Shown: positions 47,059-54,742 of the stretch, one piece after another
Position numbering within the stretch: position 1 is the first letter of the stretch
Layout: each line of letters begins with the position of its first letter
Source: Burkholderia aenigmatica
GTDB lineage: Bacteria > Pseudomonadota > Gammaproteobacteria > Burkholderiales > Burkholderiaceae
Assembly: GCF_902499175.1 (NCBI RefSeq)
Contig: NZ_CABVQC010000013.1
Coordinates: 1 to 64,000, forward strand
Length of the DNA stretch: 64,000 bases
Direction of reading: 5' to 3'
Notes under the pieces: generated by a model
The model's input: the letters and a program-made list of their open reading frames with translations, nothing else
The model's database searches: none
What the model was told of the DNA's origin: nothing
Made by a program: the position numbers and the translations under genes

Positions 47059-47241
47059 ATGAGCGAAGTAACCGAATACCAGAGCTGGGTCTGCCTGATT
47101 TGCGGGTGGGTCTACAACGAAGCGGAAGGGCTGCCCGACGAAGGCCTCGCGCCCGGCACCCGTTTCGCCGACATCCCCGCCGACTGGCGCTGCCCGCTGT
47201 GCGATGTGGGCAAGGAAGATTTTGTCGTCGTCGATTTCTGA
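47059..47241 (+). CDS. Rubredoxin
   Basis: 60 residues with the two rubredoxin knuckles C12-L-I-C15-G and C45-P-L-C48-D binding a single Fe(Cys)4 site. WVYNEAEGLPDEGLAPGTRFADIPADWRCP is the canonical middle (split). A small cytosolic electron carrier, for example to alkane hydroxylase or oxidative-stress enzymes; no partner gene is adjacent. ATG 47059 is chosen because it gives the standard length and places the first knuckle at residue 12. There is no strong ribosome site. Confidence 0.93.
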   Translation: MSEVTEYQSWVCLICGWVYNEAEGLPDEGLAPGTRFADIPADWRCPLCDVGKEDFVVVDF

Positions 47242-47408
47242 TTCGCTGACTCGCTGATTCCCTGGTTTTCCGATCGCGGCTGATTGCGCGATCGCGCGCG
47301 TCGGCGTGCATTCCGCCCCGCCGATGCGCCGCGCGTTTGCTATACTCTGCGCGCTGTCCACACCGCCGTCCGGTTCGCGTTTTTTGCGCGTTTCACCCGG
47401 ACATGGCT

Positions 47409-47483
47409 CTCCCCGTAGTTCAATGGATAGAACAAGCGCCTCCTAAGCGCTAGATACAGGTTCGATTCCTGTCGGGGGGACCA
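47409..47483 (+). tRNA. tRNA-Arg (anticodon CCT)
   Basis: Complete cloverleaf: acceptor CTCCCCG pairs with CGGGGGG, D-stem GTTC/GAAC, anticodon stem AGCGC/GCGCT with loop CTCCTAA (anticodon CCT, reads AGG), T-arm CAGG-TTCGATT-CCTG, discriminator A and encoded CCA at 47481-47483. A TATACT -10-like element lies at 47341-47346. Confidence 0.97.
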
Positions 47484-47606
47484 GCCAAGCTCTCAGCCAT
47501 CCCCTAGATTCACAAGAATCTCCTTACTTCGCCCCGTCTGGTGCTTCTCTAGCTCCCAGCCTTACCCGAGACTGTAGTAACGGTCGGAGAAGGTGTTGAG
47601 ATTGTC

Positions 47607-47628
47607 GTTGGTATCAGCAGATACCAAC
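47607..47628. repeat. Perfect short-looped inverted repeat downstream of tRNA-Arg
   Basis: Arms GTTGGTATC and GATACCAAC (nine bases each) around an AGCA centre. No T run follows, so not a classic terminator. It lies in a lower-GC stretch between two tRNAs; it could be a regulator or recombinase site. Confidence 0.6.
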
Positions 47629-47756
47629 ATTGCCTATCACTGACACACAGAAATCGCATCAGCTCGGTAACGCATCAACATTGGCCACGCCAACGCGCCC
47701 TTTCCGCCCCACCGCCGGCGACAGACAGGGCGCGACGATGTTGAACTGCCGCCAGC

Positions 47757-48092
47757 TTACTCGTCGAACGGCCCGGCTTCGAAGGTGGCCACTCCGTCGG
47801 CATACTCTCGCACCCATATATCGCGGTGATCCTCGCCAGAGCCCTTTACTGCGAACGACGCATTCGGTAGGCATGAAGCCAGCTTGTCGAACAGCATGAC
47901 GATCGCCACGCTGTTCAGAAAGAAGAGCGTTGAAGTCGGTAGCGCCGAACCACATGCTTCGGTGAGGTTGGTCAATACGTCGTGGCTTAGCGAATATTCG
48001 TCAAGAAACCTCAAGAGTTCCTCACGGACACTGGCAACATTCAGCGGCTCACCATCGAACGGATGAACCGAAACCTGAGTGTGAAAGCTCAT
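47757..48092 (-). CDS. Small acidic protein of unknown function, possible orphan immunity protein
   Basis: 111 residues, acidic, soluble, no signal peptide: MSFHTQVSVHPFDGEPLNV ... VREYADGVATFEAGPFDE. No family recognised. The ATG at 48092 has GGAG nine bases upstream; an in-frame start at 48119 is weaker. The surrounding DNA has lower GC than the neighbours and is bracketed by tRNA genes. Size, acidity and position 78 bases downstream of what looks like a toxin C-terminal remnant fit an immunity gene of a polymorphic toxin system. That function is inference only. Confidence 0.55.
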   Translation of the reverse strand: MSFHTQVSVHPFDGEPLNVASVREELLRFLDEYSLSHDVLTNLTEACGSALPTSTLFFLNSVAIVMLFDKLASCLPNASFAVKGSGEDHRDIWVREYADGVATFEAGPFDE

Positions 48093-48170
48093 TCGAACTT
48101 GCTCCGTTATTTTTCTCATTCAAACACTGGCTCTTCACGGTGTGCGGAGCGAATCGTGATCTTCGACGAT

Positions 48171-48287
48171 CTACTGACCGTTGTTGATCGGCCAGGTTTG
48201 GCCTTTCGTGGGCAGTTCACCCTTCTGCGCGGCCTTCACGAAGCGTGCCGAGCCTGCTGGTGAACTGCGGCTTCTCTTCGACGCAAA
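48171..48287 (-). pseudogene. Candidate C-terminal remnant of a lost larger gene
   Basis: Minus-strand open fragment of 38 codons without a start, ending RFVKAAQKGELPTKGQTWP then INNGQ and TAG. The last 24 codons read like a real protein tail (balanced residues, codon use), while upstream it degenerates and meets a stop at 48288-48290. It is followed, after 78 bases, by the small acidic gene in the same direction, the layout of a toxin C-terminus followed by its immunity gene. Upstream it is cut off close to the tRNA-Met promoter. Confidence 0.4.
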
Positions 48288-48298
48288 TCAAAGATCGA

Positions 48299-48327
48299 TT
48301 GACTCTCAACATCAGCCCCAGTACACT
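48299..48327 (+). promoter_or_regulatory. Promoter of the initiator tRNA gene
   Basis: TTGACT (48299-48304), 17-base spacer, TACACT (48322-48327), seven bases before the tRNA 5' end; a near-consensus sigma-70 promoter. Confidence 0.85.
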
Positions 48328-48333
48328 ACGCGC

Positions 48334-48410
<77 letters not shown>

Positions 48411-48415
48411 ATACC

Positions 48416-48453
48416 GAAGCCCGCTCTGCGAAAGCAAGCGGGCTTCTTGCTTT
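48416..48453 (+). terminator. Terminator of the tRNA-fMet transcript
   Basis: Stem GAAGCCCGCT / AGCGGGCTTC (48416-48425 with 48437-48446), then TTGCTTT. Confidence 0.8.
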
Positions 48454-48623
48454 CCGCATGCAGTGCTGCGTGCGCACTGCCTGGCAGCCGCGCATACGAA
48501 TCGACGCACAATCAACCGCCGGCATCCCCTGCGACACACGATCGCAACCCGTCCGATCGCCACGGCCTCACACCGCACATTGTGTAGAATTCCGAACCTT
48601 CTTCAGCCATCCGGGCTCACGCA

Positions 48624-48956
48624 ATGATTCGAGCGATCGCGGCACTCGCCGCGCTTTCAGCGATGGCCGGCACGGCTGCTGCCGCCGATACCATCATCGC
48701 GCCTGCGAAGCCGCGCTATGTCAGCCCCGGCATCGCCAACGTCACGGGCGCAGCGGCACCGCGCGCGGAACACCTCTCTTCCAACTCACACTGCCGTGAA
48801 CTGGCCGCCGGTATCGACGCAGTCAAGCACACCCCCGACCGCGGCCAAAAAGTCGTGCGCGGGATGGGCCCGGACGGCAAGCCGCGTAACGAACTGCGCG
48901 CTTACGACAAGCGCGCCGATCTCGAAACCGAGCATCACCGGCTCGGCTGCCGATAA
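48624..48956 (+). CDS. Small exported protein of unknown function
   Basis: 110 residues. Signal peptide MIRAIAALAALSAMAGTAAAA with cleavage near residue 21, then a hydrophilic mature protein with two Cys (SHCRELAAGIDAVK and the C-terminal LGCR) that could pair. HTPDRGQKVVRGMGPDGKPRNELR is basic. No family recognised. A single gene between tRNA-fMet and the SDR gene; no clear ribosome site was identified ahead of the start. Confidence 0.65.
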   Translation: MIRAIAALAALSAMAGTAAAADTIIAPAKPRYVSPGIANVTGAAAPRAEHLSSNSHCRELAAGIDAVKHTPDRGQKVVRGMGPDGKPRNELRAYDKRADLETEHHRLGCR

Positions 48957-49007
48957 CGAACGCAACGCCGCCCGGTCATTTCACGCCGGGCGTCGGCATT
49001 CACGCCT

Positions 49008-49748
49008 TCACGCGTTCGCGCCGCCATCGATCGTCAACCCGGTCCCGTTGATCGACCGCCCTTCCGGCCCGACCACGAACGCGACGAGTGCCGCCACGTC
49101 GTCTGCCTTGCCGTACTGCGGAATCGCCATCCGCGAACGCTGCGCGCTGGCATGTTCGCCGTCAGCCGGATTCATGTCGGTATCCGTCGACCCCGGATGC
49201 ACGATATTGACCGTGATGCCACGCGGGCCCAGATCGCGCGCGAGCCCCTGCGTCCAGCCGATCAGCGCGGCCTTGCTCGCCGCGTAGAGGCTCATCCCCG
49301 CATCGGGCACGCGCGTGGCGAGGCTACTGCCGGTCGACACGATGCGCCCGCCCTCCCCGAGATGCCGCGCTGCCGCCTGCGACGCGACGATCACCGCGCG
49401 CACGTTCACGTTCAGCGTCGCGTCGATATCGTCGAGCGTGAGGTCGTCCAGCGCCCCGGCCCGGAAAATCCCCGCGTTGTTGACGAGGATGTCGAGACCG
49501 CCGAACGCCTCCGCGGCACGATCGACCGCGTCGCGCACGGCCACCGGATCGGCGCTGTCGGCCTGGATCGCGACGGCGCGGCGGCCCAGCGCCTCGATGC
49601 CGGCGACGACGGCCAGCGCCCGCTCGGCCGATTTCTCGTAGGTAATCGCGACGTCCGCGCCATCGGCCGCCAGCCGTTTCGCGATCGCCGCACCGATGCC
49701 GCGGCTGCCGCCCGTGATGAGTACACGCTTGCCCTGAAGTCGGTTCAT
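49008..49748 (-). CDS. SDR-family oxidoreductase
   Basis: 246 residues of the classical short-chain dehydrogenase/reductase type. Cofactor motif TGGSRGIG (12-19), NNAG (about 90-93), and catalytic Ser, Tyr and Lys in STGSSL and YAASKAALIGW. The C-terminus INGTGLTIDGGAN is typical. Substrate unknown; NADPH preference is suggested by the Arg after the first glycine motif. Divergent from a TetR gene with repeated AT-rich sites between, so it is probably that regulator's target. Confidence 0.93.
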   Translation of the reverse strand: MNRLQGKRVLITGGSRGIGAAIAKRLAADGADVAITYEKSAERALAVVAGIEALGRRAVAIQADSADPVAVRDAVDRAAEAFGGLDILVNNAGIFRAGALDDLTLDDIDATLNVNVRAVIVASQAAARHLGEGGRIVSTGSSLATRVPDAGMSLYAASKAALIGWTQGLARDLGPRGITVNIVHPGSTDTDMNPADGEHASAQRSRMAIPQYGKADDVAALVAFVVGPEGRSINGTGLTIDGGANA

Positions 49749-49772
49749 GTCGGTTCCTTTCCTAATTTATGT

Positions 49773-49841
49773 AACGACCGACACAGAATGTGGCAAGTTG
49801 CGCGGCACAGTCAATTGATTTAATTTATCGATCGATACAGA
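49773..49841. promoter_or_regulatory. Repeated candidate TetR operator between SDR and TetR genes
   Basis: TAATTTAT followed by CGACCGACACAGA (from 49773) and again TAATTTAT followed by CGATCGATACAGA (from 49821), the first with four extra bases between. The second contains the palindrome TATCGATCGATA (49827-49838). Two related sites in a divergent promoter fit control of both genes. Confidence 0.55.
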
Positions 49842-49863
49842 TATCGATGAAGGAACGGACGCA

Positions 49864-50487
49864 ATGGCTGAGCGAGGCCGACCGAGAAGCTTCGACAAGG
49901 AAGCGGCGCTGGAGCGCGCGATGGAGGTGTTCTGGCGCCTCGGCTACGAAGGCGCGTCGATGACCGACCTGACGGCCGCGATGGGCATCGCGTCACCGAG
50001 CCTGTATGCGGCGTTCGGCAGCAAGGAAGCGCTGTTCCGGCAAGCGCTCGAGCACTACGGCGCAACGGAAGGGCGGGAAATCTGGGGGGGCGTCGAACAG
50101 GCCGGCAGCGCGCACGACGCCGTGCGGAACTACCTGATGGATACCGCACGCGTGTTCACGCGGCGGTCGAAGCCGGCAGGCTGCCTGATCGTACTGTCGG
50201 CGCTGCACCCGGCCGAACACTCCGACACGGTCCGGCAAACGCTGATCGCGATGCGCGAGCGTACGGTCGAGAATCTGCGCGAACGCCTCGCGCAAGGTGT
50301 CGCGACCGGTGAGATTGCGGCGCAAGCGAACCTCGACGCGATCGCGCGGTACTACGTGACGGTCCAGCAGGGGATGTCGATTCAGGCTCGCGACGGTGCG
50401 AGCCGTCGCGATCTGGAGGCCGTCGCGCAAGCCGCACTGGCCGCCTGGCCGGCACTCGTCGGCACGGGTGGCGCAGGCGGCGCGTAA
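49864..50487 (+). CDS. TetR/AcrR-family regulator
   Basis: 207 residues. N-terminal helix-turn-helix: AERGRPRSFDKEAALERAMEVFWRLGYEGASMTDL (split at will), SLYAAFGSKEALF. C-terminal domain with AGCLIVLSALHP, found in the branch that often controls adjacent oxidoreductases. Divergent from the SDR gene over 115 bases with repeated AT-rich sites, so local repression and autoregulation are likely. ATG 49864 is preceded by GAAGGAACGG. Confidence 0.92.
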   Translation: MAERGRPRSFDKEAALERAMEVFWRLGYEGASMTDLTAAMGIASPSLYAAFGSKEALFRQALEHYGATEGREIWGGVEQAGSAHDAVRNYLMDTARVFTRRSKPAGCLIVLSALHPAEHSDTVRQTLIAMRERTVENLRERLAQGVATGEIAAQANLDAIARYYVTVQQGMSIQARDGASRRDLEAVAQAALAAWPALVGTGGAGGA

Positions 50488-50520
50488 CGGCAGGACGCCG
50501 CCGCGCGCCGCGTCGGCACG

Positions 50521-51021
50521 TTACTGCTTTGCCGCGTGCTGCACGTCCTTCGACGCATGCCACACGCGATAGCGCACCTCGAAGCCATCCGGCACATAGA
50601 CGACGAGCGGCAGGCGGCTGTTGTAGCGCAGCAGCTGGCCGTCACCACGCACCTGCACGAACCGTTGCTGCGGCGCCTGGCCCGGGCACGCCATCAGCGT
50701 CGATGCAGGCCCCTTCACGTCGGTGAGCTGGTAGTACGTATAGCCCCAGCCCTTCACGTCCTCTGCGGTCAACTCGCCGCCGAACCACTGCTGGTTGCAG
50801 TCGGTCTGCAGCGTCTTGCCGATCATCAGCTCGACGCGCGCATCGCCTTCGTTCTCGAGCGCGGGCAGCGCGATCACGACGCGCTGCTGGCCGGCCGCTG
50901 CCTGCGGAAACATCTTGATCGACTCGGCCGGCACGGCGGGCGCCGATGCAGGCCCGGCCACGCAGGCGGCGGCAGTCGTCACGCAGAAGGCGGCCAGCGC
51001 GGCCCGGATCGCGAATTTCAT
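50521..51021 (-). CDS. eco: Ecotin, periplasmic serine protease inhibitor
   Basis: 166 residues with a signal peptide. Ecotin dimers inhibit trypsin-fold proteases including host neutrophil elastase. Matching blocks: ARVELMIGKTLQTDCN, GWGYTYYQL, ACPGQAPQQRFV, LLRYNSRLPLVVYVPDG and EVRYRVWHA. The expected disulfide pairs Cys75 and Cys112. The reactive-site loop reads STLMAC, so the P1 residue is Leu109 where E. coli ecotin has Met84. The signal region ends TTAAAC, a weak lipobox-like string. ATG 51021 follows AGGAG; the longer open frame is not coding-like. Confidence 0.93.
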   Translation of the reverse strand: MKFAIRAALAAFCVTTAAACVAGPASAPAVPAESIKMFPQAAAGQQRVVIALPALENEGDARVELMIGKTLQTDCNQQWFGGELTAEDVKGWGYTYYQLTDVKGPASTLMACPGQAPQQRFVQVRGDGQLLRYNSRLPLVVYVPDGFEVRYRVWHASKDVQHAAKQ

Positions 51022-51163
51022 CGATGTACTCCTGAAAACAAATGAGTCCCGGATGCTAACACTTTCGCCGCACGACCTTACGACGCTGTAATTTGAAGAC
51101 ACAATTGCAAACAGCTGGCAATTCCCTTGCGCGGTATTTATAGGGGAACCAACGGAGAACATC

Positions 51164-51496
51164 ATGCTGAAGCTCATTGCTGCCGCCGGCGTAGCGACCC
51201 TGCTGGCCGGCTGCGTCGTCGCCCCGGACGCCGGATACGGCTACGGGCAGCCCTACTATTCCGATCCCGGCTACGGGTACGCGCCGTCGCCCGTGTACGG
51301 CACGGTCAATATCTGGGGCGGTGGCGGCGGACGCGACTGGGATCGCGGCCGGCGCGATTACCATCGCTGGGACGGTGATCGCGGCAACCGTGGCGATCAT
51401 GGCGACCGCGGCAATCGCGGCAACGGCTGGGGGCACGGCGACGGGCGCCGCGGCGACTGGAACGATGGCGGCGGAGGCGGCGGCCATCGCCACTGA
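51164..51496 (+). CDS. Small lipoprotein with Gly/Arg/Asp-rich tail
   Basis: 110 residues. Lipobox LLAGC with Cys17, then Tyr/Gly/Pro-rich YGYGQPYYSDPGYGYAPSP and a C-terminal half of Gly, Asp, Arg, Asn and His repeats (DRGNRGDHGDRGNRGNGWG, ending GGGGGGHRH). Probably a disordered envelope lipoprotein; similar small YXWGQX-type proteins are common in Burkholderia. Divergent from ecotin across 142 bases. Function unknown. Confidence 0.75.
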   Translation: MLKLIAAAGVATLLAGCVVAPDAGYGYGQPYYSDPGYGYAPSPVYGTVNIWGGGGGRDWDRGRRDYHRWDGDRGNRGDHGDRGNRGNGWGHGDGRRGDWNDGGGGGGHRH

Positions 51497-51582
51497 CGCA
51501 CATTTGCAACCGTTTGTATCCGTGCACGGGCCGCCGACGGCCGACACGTCATGCAGGCGAACGAACGGCTGCGCAAAAGACC

Positions 51583-51609
51583 AAGGCCCTCGCGTCAAGC
51601 GAGGGCCTT
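51583..51609. terminator. Hairpin terminator between convergent small-protein genes
   Basis: Stem AAGGCCCTCGC / GCGAGGGCCTT with loop GTCAA. On the minus strand TCTTTT follows, so it best serves the Tyr-rich protein gene; the plus-strand tail TTCTGT is weak. Confidence 0.75.
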
Positions 51610-51690
51610 CTGTCGTCCGCTGCGGAGAAGTGACCGTCGGCGGTGTCGGACGTCCGACGCCGACCGCACACGCACCGCGCGTCCGCCTGC

Positions 51691-52053
51691 TTACCAGCCG
51701 GCCGGCTGCGCGTAGCCGCCCGACACGGGCGCGCCGCACACATACGCGCGCTGGTAGCGGTCGTAGCAATAGTTCGGGCCGTCGTCCTGGTACTGCGCCT
51801 GCTGGTAGGTCGGATAGGCGGGCTGCTGGTACGCGGGCGCCTGGTAGTACGTCGGCGGCTGATAGGCCGGTGCCTGGTACGCGGGTGCCTGATACGCGAC
51901 GGGCGGATTCATCGCGGACGTCACGATCGCGCCCAGCACCGCGCCGCCGATCAATGCGCCGATGACGGCGCCGCCGTCGCGGCCATGCGCGGACGCCGGG
52001 CCTGCCACGGCAAGCGAACCGGCGAGGACACACACTGCGGCAATTTTTTTCAT
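51691..52053 (-). CDS. Exported protein with glycine zipper and Tyr/Pro/Gln repeats
   Basis: 120 residues. Signal peptide MKKIAAVCVLAGSLAVAGPASA, then a glycine-zipper segment (GGAVIGALIGGAVLGAIV, about 28-45) and seven or so imperfect repeats of the form AYQAP/YQPP, ending with a Cys-containing NYCYDRYQRAYVCG. Likely envelope-associated, with a possible disulfide. ATG 52053 follows GGGAGTCC; longer in-frame extension overlaps the next gene and is rejected. No function known. Confidence 0.78.
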   Translation of the reverse strand: MKKIAAVCVLAGSLAVAGPASAHGRDGGAVIGALIGGAVLGAIVTSAMNPPVAYQAPAYQAPAYQPPTYYQAPAYQQPAYPTYQQAQYQDDGPNYCYDRYQRAYVCGAPVSGGYAQPAGW

Positions 52054-52209
52054 GATGGACTCCCACGCGAAGTGGTACTGGATGCGATGCATTGTGGCGG
52101 CACGCGGCCGTAATAGATGCAGCAAGTGGTAACGCGCGATTACCGGTATCACGCACACCGAAACGCGCCGCCGCCGTGCTACGATTTTCGGCATACAGGA
52201 GACGCCTTC

Positions 52210-52590
52210 ATGCAGCCCGAAACCGCCCGCCGTTTCGATACCGAATTCGCCCCGCGCATCGCGCAGGCGATCGCCGCCTTCTTCGCCGAACACGTGCTGA
52301 CCGACGTCGTCCCGTATGGCGGCCACGGGCACCCGACGCGCGTGCAGATCCGCAGCGCGCCGCATGAGCATGTCAGCGGCTTCGAGCATCCGCTGAACCT
52401 CGAGCTGACCTGGGACACCGACGAAATCGAGCGGCTGATGGATCCGGACGGCCCGCAGCGCTTCGAGCACTACCTGGCCGCACTGCCGAAAAAACTGGGC
52501 GCGTGGCAGGGCGCACGCGACATCGATCTCCTGTCGCGCACGCAGGCCGACCCGCTCGTGCGGCTCGGCGGCCTCGACTTCGAAGGCTGA
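52210..52590 (+). CDS. DUF5594-like conserved protein
   Basis: 126 residues, cytosolic, starting MQPETARRFDTEFAPRIAQAIAAFF. Features: HPTRVQIRSAPHEHV, LELTWDTDEIERLM and a C-terminal LGGLDFEG. Resembles a Burkholderiaceae-restricted family of unknown function (DUF5594 by recollection, not verified). A good ribosome site CAGGAGACG precedes the ATG at 52210. Divergent from the Tyr-rich protein gene. Confidence 0.65.
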   Translation: MQPETARRFDTEFAPRIAQAIAAFFAEHVLTDVVPYGGHGHPTRVQIRSAPHEHVSGFEHPLNLELTWDTDEIERLMDPDGPQRFEHYLAALPKKLGAWQGARDIDLLSRTQADPLVRLGGLDFEG

Positions 52591-52749
52591 GTGCCGGCGT
52601 CGCGCAATGCGGCCCGGTGATACACTCGACCGGCCCCGCTCCGGTGCCGTTGCGCCGGCCGGGCCGCTCATCGCCGCCTCCACCCTTCCGCATGGTTGCG
52701 CACGCAACCGGCAACCGGGCGCGCGGACAACCACGCATTTGCTCCCGCC

Positions 52750-54117
52750 ATGAACGCCGATACCGGCCTGCCGCTTCCGCAACGCTACTGGGCAATCCTC
52801 TGCGTCGCACTGGGCATCACGCTCGCCGTGCTCGACGGCGCCATCGCGAACGTCGCGCTGCCGACCATCGCGCGCGACCTGCACGCATCCGACGCCGCAT
52901 CGATCTGGATCGTCAACGCGTATCAACTCGCGGTCACGATCACGCTGCTGCCGCTCGCGTCGCTCGGCGAACGCATCGGCTATCGCCGCGTCTACATCGC
53001 CGGGCTCGCGCTGTTCACCGCGGCGTCGCTCGGCTGCGCGCTTGCCGGCTCGCTGCCGATGCTGGCCGTGATGCGCGTGATCCAGGGTTTCGGCGCGGCC
53101 GGCATCATGAGCGTCAACGCGGCGCTCGTGCGGATGATCTACCCGTCGTCGATGCTCGGGCGCGGGCTGTCGATCAACGCGATGGTGGTGGCGCTGTCGT
53201 CGGCGATCGGGCCGACGGTCGCGTCCGCGATCCTGTCGTTCGCGTCGTGGCCGTGGCTCTTCGCCGTCAACGTGCCGATCGGCATCGCCGCGGTATTCGG
53301 TAGCCTGCGCGCGCTACCGGCCAACACGCTGCACGATGCGCCATACGATTTCGCGAGCGCGCTGATGAACGCATGCGTGTTCGGCCTGCTGATCACGGCC
53401 GTGGACGGACTCGGTCACGGCGAAGGCCATGCGTACGTCGCGGCCGAGCTGGCCGTCGCGTTCGTCGTCGGCTACTTCTTCGTGAAGCGCCAGCTGTCTC
53501 AGCCGGCGCCGCTGCTGCCCGTCGACCTGATGCGCATCCCGATGTTCGCGCTGTCGGTCTATACGTCGATGGCGTCGTTCACGTCGCAAATGCTCGCGTT
53601 CGTCGCGCTGCCGTTCTGGCTGCAGAACTCGCTCGGCTTCTCGCAGGTCGAGACGGGCCTCTACATGACGCCGTGGCCGCTCGTGATCGTGTTCGCCGCG
53701 CCGCTCGCGGGCGTGCTGTCGGATCGCTATTCGGCCGGCATCCTCGGCGGGATCGGGCTCGCGCTGTTCGCAGCCGGGCTGCTGTCGCTCGCGACGATCG
53801 GCGCGCATCCGGGCACCGTCGACATCGTGTGGCGGATGGCGCTGTGCGGTGCGGGCTTCGGGTTGTTCCAGTCGCCGAACAACCGCGCGATGCTGTCGTC
53901 GGCGCCGCGCGAACGCAGCGGTGGCGCGGGTGGCATGCTGAGCACCGCGCGGCTGACCGGGCAGACGCTTGGCGCCGCGCTCGTTGCATTGATTTTCGGG
54001 CTCGTGCCCGATCGCGGGCCGACGATTGCGCTCTATGTCGCCGCGGCATTCGCGGCAGTGGCCGCGGTCGTCAGCATGCTGCGCATCGCGTCGCCACGGC
54101 CGGACGCCGCGACCTGA
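52750..54117 (+). CDS. MFS transporter, DHA2 (14-helix) drug:H+ antiporter type
   Basis: 455 residues with about 14 hydrophobic segments. Early motif LDGAIANVALPTIARDL is the DHA2 motif D1 and IWIVNAYQLAVTITLLPL follows; motif A GERIGYRRVYI and motif C-like AIGPTVASAIL are present, as in EmrB/QacA-type exporters. No EmrA-type membrane-fusion gene is adjacent. ATG 52750 gives MNADTGLPLPQRYWAILCVALG; the upstream in-frame extension is hydrophilic and not expected. Confidence 0.9.
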   Translation: MNADTGLPLPQRYWAILCVALGITLAVLDGAIANVALPTIARDLHASDAASIWIVNAYQLAVTITLLPLASLGERIGYRRVYIAGLALFTAASLGCALAGSLPMLAVMRVIQGFGAAGIMSVNAALVRMIYPSSMLGRGLSINAMVVALSSAIGPTVASAILSFASWPWLFAVNVPIGIAAVFGSLRALPANTLHDAPYDFASALMNACVFGLLITAVDGLGHGEGHAYVAAELAVAFVVGYFFVKRQLSQPAPLLPVDLMRIPMFALSVYTSMASFTSQMLAFVALPFWLQNSLGFSQVETGLYMTPWPLVIVFAAPLAGVLSDRYSAGILGGIGLALFAAGLLSLATIGAHPGTVDIVWRMALCGAGFGLFQSPNNRAMLSSAPRERSGGAGGMLSTARLTGQTLGAALVALIFGLVPDRGPTIALYVAAAFAAVAAVVSMLRIASPRPDAAT

Positions 54118-54148
54118 CACCGCCGCACACCGCCCGCCGATCCGCGCG

Positions 54149-54742
54149 TCATTCGGCGTCGAGCGCGTCCATCACGAAACGCACGCGCGCCTGCACGCTC
54201 TCGCGCGGCAGTTCGATCAGCCGGTAGCCATATGACGTGTAGCACTCGACCATCGCGTCGTAGGTGCGCACGGCTTCCGCGAAATCCTGGCGGCGCTCGG
54301 TATCCTGCGCATAGATGTCCGGCCACGGTGGCGCGATGAACACGCGCCCGTGATAGCGGAAACGGCGGGCGGCGGCTTCCGCATGCGCGGGTACCGCCAG
54401 ACCCGTCAGCCGCAGGTAGCCGACCACGTCCGGCACGCCACGATCGAAGAACACGGGCCCGCGCGCGTGGTGCGCGAGATCATACGAGCGCATCTCCCAG
54501 CTCAGCATCAGTTCGGCGAACGCAGCCGGGTCGCGCCACGGCAACGCCTGACCGTCGATCGCCATCTGGTCGCGGATCACGCCGCGCCCGGCTTCCTGCG
54601 AGCGCGCGAAGCTGGCGTGCTCAAGCGCGTCGAGCAACGTGCTCTTGCCCGATCCCGGGCCACCGGTCACGACGAAAAAGCGGCGGGTGGCGTCGTCGGT
54701 CGCGTCGTCGGCGCCGCCGGGCGCCTGCACGAACTCACGCAT
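54149..54742 (-). CDS. P-loop ATPase/kinase (AAA_28-like), coupled to otsA
   Basis: 197 residues. Walker A GGPGSGKS at 27-34, VFFDRGVPD (Walker B-like with DRG), and a lid with R-rich VRTYDAMVECYTSYGYRLIELP. The layout matches the AAA_28 (PF13521) kinase-like family, small P-loop proteins of unclear substrate. The start at 54742 lies inside the end of otsA, an eight-base overlap, so it is translated with otsA. Role in trehalose metabolism is suggested only by this coupling. Confidence 0.78.
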   Translation of the reverse strand: MREFVQAPGGADDATDDATRRFFVVTGGPGSGKSTLLDALEHASFARSQEAGRGVIRDQMAIDGQALPWRDPAAFAELMLSWEMRSYDLAHHARGPVFFDRGVPDVVGYLRLTGLAVPAHAEAAARRFRYHGRVFIAPPWPDIYAQDTERRQDFAEAVRTYDAMVECYTSYGYRLIELPRESVQARVRFVMDALDAE

